Positions 63,963-64,000 of a stretch of DNA of 64,000 bases are shown here, piece after piece. Source of the DNA: Streptobacillus moniliformis DSM 12112 (GTDB taxonomy: Bacteria; Fusobacteriota; Fusobacteriia; Fusobacteriales; Leptotrichiaceae). The notes beneath the pieces are model-generated. The model was not told where the DNA came from, did no database searches, and saw nothing but the letters and a program-made list of their open reading frames with translations. Position numbers and translations under genes: made by a program. Every line of letters begins with the position of its first letter. The stretch's first letter is position 1. The stretch is from positions 912,497 through 976,496 of the forward strand of contig NC_013515.1 of the NCBI RefSeq assembly GCF_000024565.1. The letters are read 5' to 3'.

Positions 63963-64000
63963 TTCTATCTCCTCTCTAAAATCCATAAAATTTACTGTAA

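Overview
This window is very AT-rich DNA, almost entirely coding on the minus strand. It carries diderm features (outer-membrane autotransporters, a lipoprotein-type S8 autotransporter, a LolA/LolCDE-like set, an OmpA domain) together with short Fusobacteriota-style housekeeping genes. I place it in Fusobacteriota, most likely Leptotrichiaceae (Streptobacillus- or Sneathia-like). That placement is an inference from gene content, not from a search.

Region 1 (1-39.6 kb) is chromosomal. It holds tRNA and RNA modification genes (thiI, tgt, trmD, rimM, rsmB, mnmA, a CCA enzyme fused to a Nudix domain, a YbaK-type deacylase), a bifunctional (p)ppGpp synthetase/hydrolase, stress genes (dps with a PerR-like box, hpf, groES/groEL), envelope genes (mreC, FtsB/DivIC-like, LolD/LolC-like ABC system, LolA-like protein), nrdR, recO and PTS proteins (ptsI, a fructose-type EIIA, a DhaM-like EIIA). 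Two tandem paralogous autotransporter-like surface proteins (5.2-10.5 kb) each have a promoter with consensus -35 and -10 boxes separated by a run of 10 or 9 C/G bases. Spacers are 19 and 15 bp, the classic layout of transcriptional phase variation.

Region 2 (39.6-42.4 kb) is a truncated surface-protein gene abutted by the second copy of a 1477-bp IS91-like (HUH) insertion sequence. The first copy lies at 10.6-12.1 kb. Both copies end exactly at an intrinsic terminator.

Region 3 (42.4-64 kb) is a mobile element with a type IV secretion (conjugation) locus: a VirB2/TrbC-like pilin, two TrbL/VirB6-like proteins, a TrbJ/VirB5-like protein, VirB4, a TraF-type peptidase, a TraD-like protein, an NlpC/P60 hydrolase, topoisomerase III, a Toprim primase and a YadA-anchor/OmpA fusion. 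At 43.2-47.5 kb there is a direct duplication holding two identical copies of what looks like a new type I toxin-antitoxin locus: a 23-residue hydrophobic peptide and an upstream small RNA that can pair over 15 nt with its start codon. Between the copies lie a tyrosine recombinase, an XRE regulator, and a scar where a RepA_N replication gene was joined to a second topB allele.

The most unusual part is the cargo section (49.5-57.7 kb). Several proteins, otherwise unrelated or only partly related, end in the same C-terminal tail (W-x-x-K-K-D-K-Q-E-L-E-R or variants): two DUF4116-like repeat proteins, a frameshifted nuclease-like protein, a hypothetical protein and the conjugal primase. In most cases a conserved palindrome (arms TTTCACTCTAT/ATAGAGTGAAA, nine copies, seen only in this element) follows the gene directly. 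I read the tails as a candidate type IV secretion signal and the palindromes as cassette borders, processing hairpins or operators. Two secretion genes are also preceded by repeated twin-hairpin leaders ending in intrinsic terminators.
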